A stretch of 64,000 nucleotides of DNA from Lophium mytilinum. Taxonomy: Eukaryota; Ascomycota; Dothideomycetes; Mytilinidiales; Mytilinidiaceae. Every line of letters starts with the position of its first letter. Positions within the stretch are counted from its first letter, which is position 1. Both the position numbers and the translations under genes were made by a program. This document shows positions 61,359 to 64,000 of the stretch, one piece after another. Where the stretch lies: positions 2,017,615 through 2,081,614 of the forward strand of contig MU004184.1 in assembly GCA_010093605.1 (NCBI GenBank). Reading direction: 5' to 3'. The notes under the pieces are model-generated. The model ran no database searches, was not told the DNA's origin, and saw only the letters and a list, made by a program, of their open reading frames with translations.

Positions 61359-63359
61359 CTTATCCACCCTATCCAACGCCAACGCGCCATTAATCACCAA
61401 ACTCACGCTGCGCCCCAGCACCTCGACATACTTCTCCCGCACCTCGGGCCGCAGATGCTCCATACTCACGATGCTATCCAGCCACTCGCACACCTGCTCG
61501 TGGTGCACGTCGGCGCTGTACCCGCCGCCGGGCGCGTACTGCCCCATGCGCATCTGCGACAGCGTCCAGGGCGACCAGGCGACGATGGGGGCGCGCGCGG
61601 TGACGGGGAGGACGATGGCTGGGCAGCCGTCGAGGATGTGGAAGATGATGGTGCCGCAGCCGGGGCGGCGCGAGGTCGACCACATGTTGGCGCGGTAGGG
61701 GGAGATGCCGGTGAAGAGGAGGACGAGGCGGTTGGTGCGCAGGTCGTGCGAGGGGTCGGGGTCGCAGAGGGAGAGGACGTGGGCGGATTCGGAGACGAGT
61801 TTGTGGGCCATGGCGTAGTCGGCTGGGAGGCGGTTAGTTGGGAGGATGTAGTTTGGGGAGGGGGTAGGGGCGGGGATGTGTGATGTGTGAGAGGGGATAT
61901 TTGAGGGAAGTTGTGCATGCTTGTTCACTGCTGTTTGGGGTACTTCGATGCATTGCCAAAGATCTGAACGGTATGAGAGGCGCAGAAACTGATAGACTGG
62001 ACGCCTTTTAAGCGGTCGTGCAGATCTTGAAACCGAATCGAAGCAGGCAAATAGTGACGCACAAGTACGCGCAAGCATGTATCCCAGGACTGAAAGGAAA
62101 ATTGGGTACGAACCACCAACGAACGGCCCAAAGAACTGGGCAATAGAAAAATCGTTGCAGCGCGGTATAGAAGGAGTCCGAGCACTCGCAAAGAGATATG
62201 GACAGAACCATCCTTTTTCGCAAGCCTGCGAGTTCCGCGCAGGATAGATGCCAGCGAAACGTAGATCTGCATCTACACCCATAAGTTTGTGCTTGATGCC
62301 AACCTGCATGCTCTTGACCGACGTCGTCTGGACCATCTTCTCTTCCTCTGGGAGCATATGTTCCAGGAAGCCCTTGTCGAGTGCTTGCTCTACAACCTGA
62401 AAGATACCATATTTCAGTATAGTGGTCCCAACTATTACGCCTGCACCACTTGACACAATTTCAGCAACGAAGCTGTCCGCACCAAATAGACCGGTAACAA
62501 GGCCGTCGGCCCCATCAACAAGTGGCGCGCCAACGAAAGCAAAAGTCGTGAAGAGCACGGCATCTCGATACCGAACATTGGGCAGAGTGACCGGGTTGTT
62601 ATCACCCCACGGAGAAAGGGCCTTTGGCATCTTCAAGGCCGTAGTGGCAGTTTGGACGGAGGAACGCGCGACTCGACCAACAAGGGTATCTCCGAAGAAC
62701 CGCTGCACTTTTCCAGTCTTCTTCTCATCTTGAGCGCCCGGGGGCGACATCTGACCGGGTTGACCCGGGATCTGCGGCTTGCTTGCGGAGGAAGAACCGA
62801 AAAGTCCACCTGGAGTAGTTTGAACGAAAGACGGTTGCGGCTGCATAGGCTGCATCATTGGTGGCTGGGCAAACTGTTGCTGAGGTTGCATCATCTGCTG
62901 CTGTGGCATCATTTGCTGAGCTTGCTGTTGGATGGCTTGGAGCTTCTCTGGAGGCATGTTTTGGACAATCTTTTGGAACTGTTGCTGCTGATCGGGAGTC
63001 ATGTTTTGAGGGTACTGCATAGGCGGCTGTTGGAATCCTGGCTGCATCATTTGAGGAGCTGCGGCCATAGGCTGGAACTGCTGTTGAGGGGCTCCCATGG
63101 GCTGGAACTGTTGTGGTGCAGCCATTCCGGGGTGAGGTTGAACCTGCGGGACATATTCGTGCTTTTCTGGCGGATATGACGACTGTTGAGGCTGTTGTGG
63201 TTGCTGCTGCATCGGGGATTGAATGAACGTGGGCTGGGGCTGTCCCATGGCTGGCGTTTGAGTAGTGGGATAGCCTTGAGGAGTTGACTCGTATGGCGGA
63301 GGTGCCGGATTCTGGTCAAACTGACCCACCGAAGGCGCTTGTTGATGTATGAGTGGCAT
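61302..63359 (-). CDS. Gln/Met-rich protein, possibly two genes in one frame
   Basis: One uninterrupted frame of 685 residues runs from the ATG at 63359 to the stop at 61302. Residues 1-200 are rich in Gln, Pro and Met (prion-like). About 205-375 is a conserved-looking block (VQRFFGDTLVGRVARSSVQT; YRDAVLFTTFAFVGAPLVDG; GVDADLRFAGIYPARNSQACEKG) with possible membrane-associating segments. The last ~190 residues (NYILPTNRLPADYAMAHKLVSES to AGIVAFRY) are a separate, well-behaved domain. The stretch between (about 420-490) looks non-conserved. Either this is a true fusion, or two neighbouring minus-strand genes are read through by chance; in the second case the downstream gene may start at or upstream of the ATG at 61812. 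I recognise neither function. Confidence 0.6.
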   Translation of the reverse strand: MPLIHQQAPSVGQFDQNPAPPPYESTPQGYPTTQTPAMGQPQPTFIQSPMQQQPQQPQQSSYPPEKHEYVPQVQPHPGMAAPQQFQPMGAPQQQFQPMAAAPQMMQPGFQQPPMQYPQNMTPDQQQQFQKIVQNMPPEKLQAIQQQAQQMMPQQQMMQPQQQFAQPPMMQPMQPQPSFVQTTPGGLFGSSSASKPQIPGQPGQMSPPGAQDEKKTGKVQRFFGDTLVGRVARSSVQTATTALKMPKALSPWGDNNPVTLPNVRYRDAVLFTTFAFVGAPLVDGADGLVTGLFGADSFVAEIVSSGAGVIVGTTILKYGIFQVVEQALDKGFLEHMLPEEEKMVQTTSVKSMQVGIKHKLMGVDADLRFAGIYPARNSQACEKGWFCPYLFASARTPSIPRCNDFSIAQFFGPFVGGSYPIFLSVLGYMLARTCASLFACFDSVSRSARPLKRRPVYQFLRLSYRSDLWQCIEVPQTAVNKHAQLPSNIPSHTSHIPAPTPSPNYILPTNRLPADYAMAHKLVSESAHVLSLCDPDPSHDLRTNRLVLLFTGISPYRANMWSTSRRPGCGTIIFHILDGCPAIVLPVTARAPIVAWSPWTLSQMRMGQYAPGGGYSADVHHEQVCEWLDSIVSMEHLRPEVREKYVEVLGRSVSLVINGALALDRVDKTVLGKLDPERAGIVAFRY

Positions 63360-64000
63360 CTTTGACGTTTCTCCTAGCAGTGCTGTTATATTCTAGGCCG
63401 ATTGATTCCCAAAGATGAGGCTCGAAATGGGTTGTAATTCGGTGCTACGTTGCTCTCCAGGCAGCGGTTCTGAGTCGCACAATGACTTCACGGACAAGAG
63501 AAAAACGAGAAAATTTTTGAGAAAATGGCATTAGAGATATATAGAGTATAGAAAGGAACATGGACAGGGAGAGACGAGAAGGATGCGACTGCAGTGAAAG
63601 AGACACGAGGGATAAAGGCTGGAACTTCAGCCGCTCTTGGCTTGCTTCATACTTGCCCGTGTCTGGCAGGCTGTTCCACGCTTGCTCGTTTACGCGAGGA
63701 ATCAATACCGCTCCGTAGCGCCATGCAGCAGCGGCGGTCCCACCAAGCTCGGACGACTTTTTACGGCAAGGAGGCGGTGCACGATGGACGGGGTTTGTGG
63801 CTGGGGAGGGCGTGGTGTTGAGTCTGGCCATCTGCTTTGCCATCGGGTTTCAGATCGTGGAATCGACGCTCGGCTAAAGGGGCTCCCGCACCTATCAAAT
63901 CCCCGTGCCGTGCCCTTGGGTTTGAGAAGGGCCGTGTCCCACATGAAGAATAGAAGAGCCCAAAGGTGTTCTAAGGGCACGAAGATGGACGAAAAGGTGG
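63360..64000. other. upstream flank at the window edge, no gene seen
   Basis: This is the promoter side of the Gln/Met-rich gene. Minus-strand frames at 63445-63980 overlap each other, have no domains and are cut by the window end. Nothing firm can be said. Confidence 0.4.

Noticed and set aside
61466-61918. Minus-strand Pro/Ser/Thr-rich frame beginning MHNFPQISPL
   Set aside because: Composition shadow of the GC-rich coding frame; the alternative frame is clearly more protein-like.
61925-62272. Alternative minus-strand frame in the middle of the 685-codon frame
   Set aside because: It looks somewhat protein-like (Leu/Arg-rich) but would need a frameshift from the well-behaved upstream block; no splice pair was found that links it.

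Overview
The window looks like nuclear DNA of a filamentous ascomycete (Pezizomycotina). Evidence: spliceosomal introns mostly of 46-70 bases with GTRNGY donors and CTRAC/CTAAC branch points; fungal versions of SET1, GFA1, RIB4, TERT and a DH-BAR Rho GEF; a Zn2Cys6 cluster; and a 4.5-kb AT-rich block with the CpA/TpG depletion left by repeat-induced point mutation (RIP). A dothideomycete is my best guess, but that is inference. No tRNA, rRNA, CRISPR array or telomere repeat was seen. Layout: (1) 1-4560 is RIP-destroyed repeat DNA: a broken LTR-retroelement-like remnant, a 15-bp minisatellite and the endonuclease part of a Tad1-like LINE. (2) 4.7-11.6 kb holds three tandem minus-strand paralogues of an unrecognised family plus a small gene. 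They share an N-terminal domain with the signature LDTPxKA and two short 5' introns. Two carry an HMG-box-like segment and the third a CCHC zinc knuckle instead. (3) 12.6-28.6 kb is a core block: a Net1/Dnt1-like nucleolar protein with an embedded Zn2Cys6 cluster and AT-hook, SET1 (COMPASS H3K4 methyltransferase), RIB4 (lumazine synthase) and GFA1 (hexosamine synthesis). (4) 28.9-34.3 kb: a small hypothetical gene and a gene with a STAND-type N-terminal domain. (5) 35.3-49.7 kb: a DH-BAR-SH3 Cdc42-type GEF, divergent from telomerase reverse transcriptase (TERT, 11 exons), followed by a TBC-domain protein. (6) 49.7-61.3 kb looks accessory: a 1657-residue GHKL-ATPase/DUF3883 (NO VEIN-like) protein, tandem repeats with an exact 160-bp period, a 171-bp duplication, an RRM protein, and repeats that carry the duplicated tail of the next gene. 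(7) 61.3-63.4 kb is one long reading frame that may be two genes. Gene structures were assembled by hand from splice sites; in every multi-exon model the phases close exactly. The candidates for something new are the tandem LDTP family beside the RIP block and the NO VEIN-like gene with its 160-bp periodic array. Several core genes bear on chromatin, nucleolus and telomeres (Net1-like, SET1, TERT), but nothing here shows that they are co-regulated.
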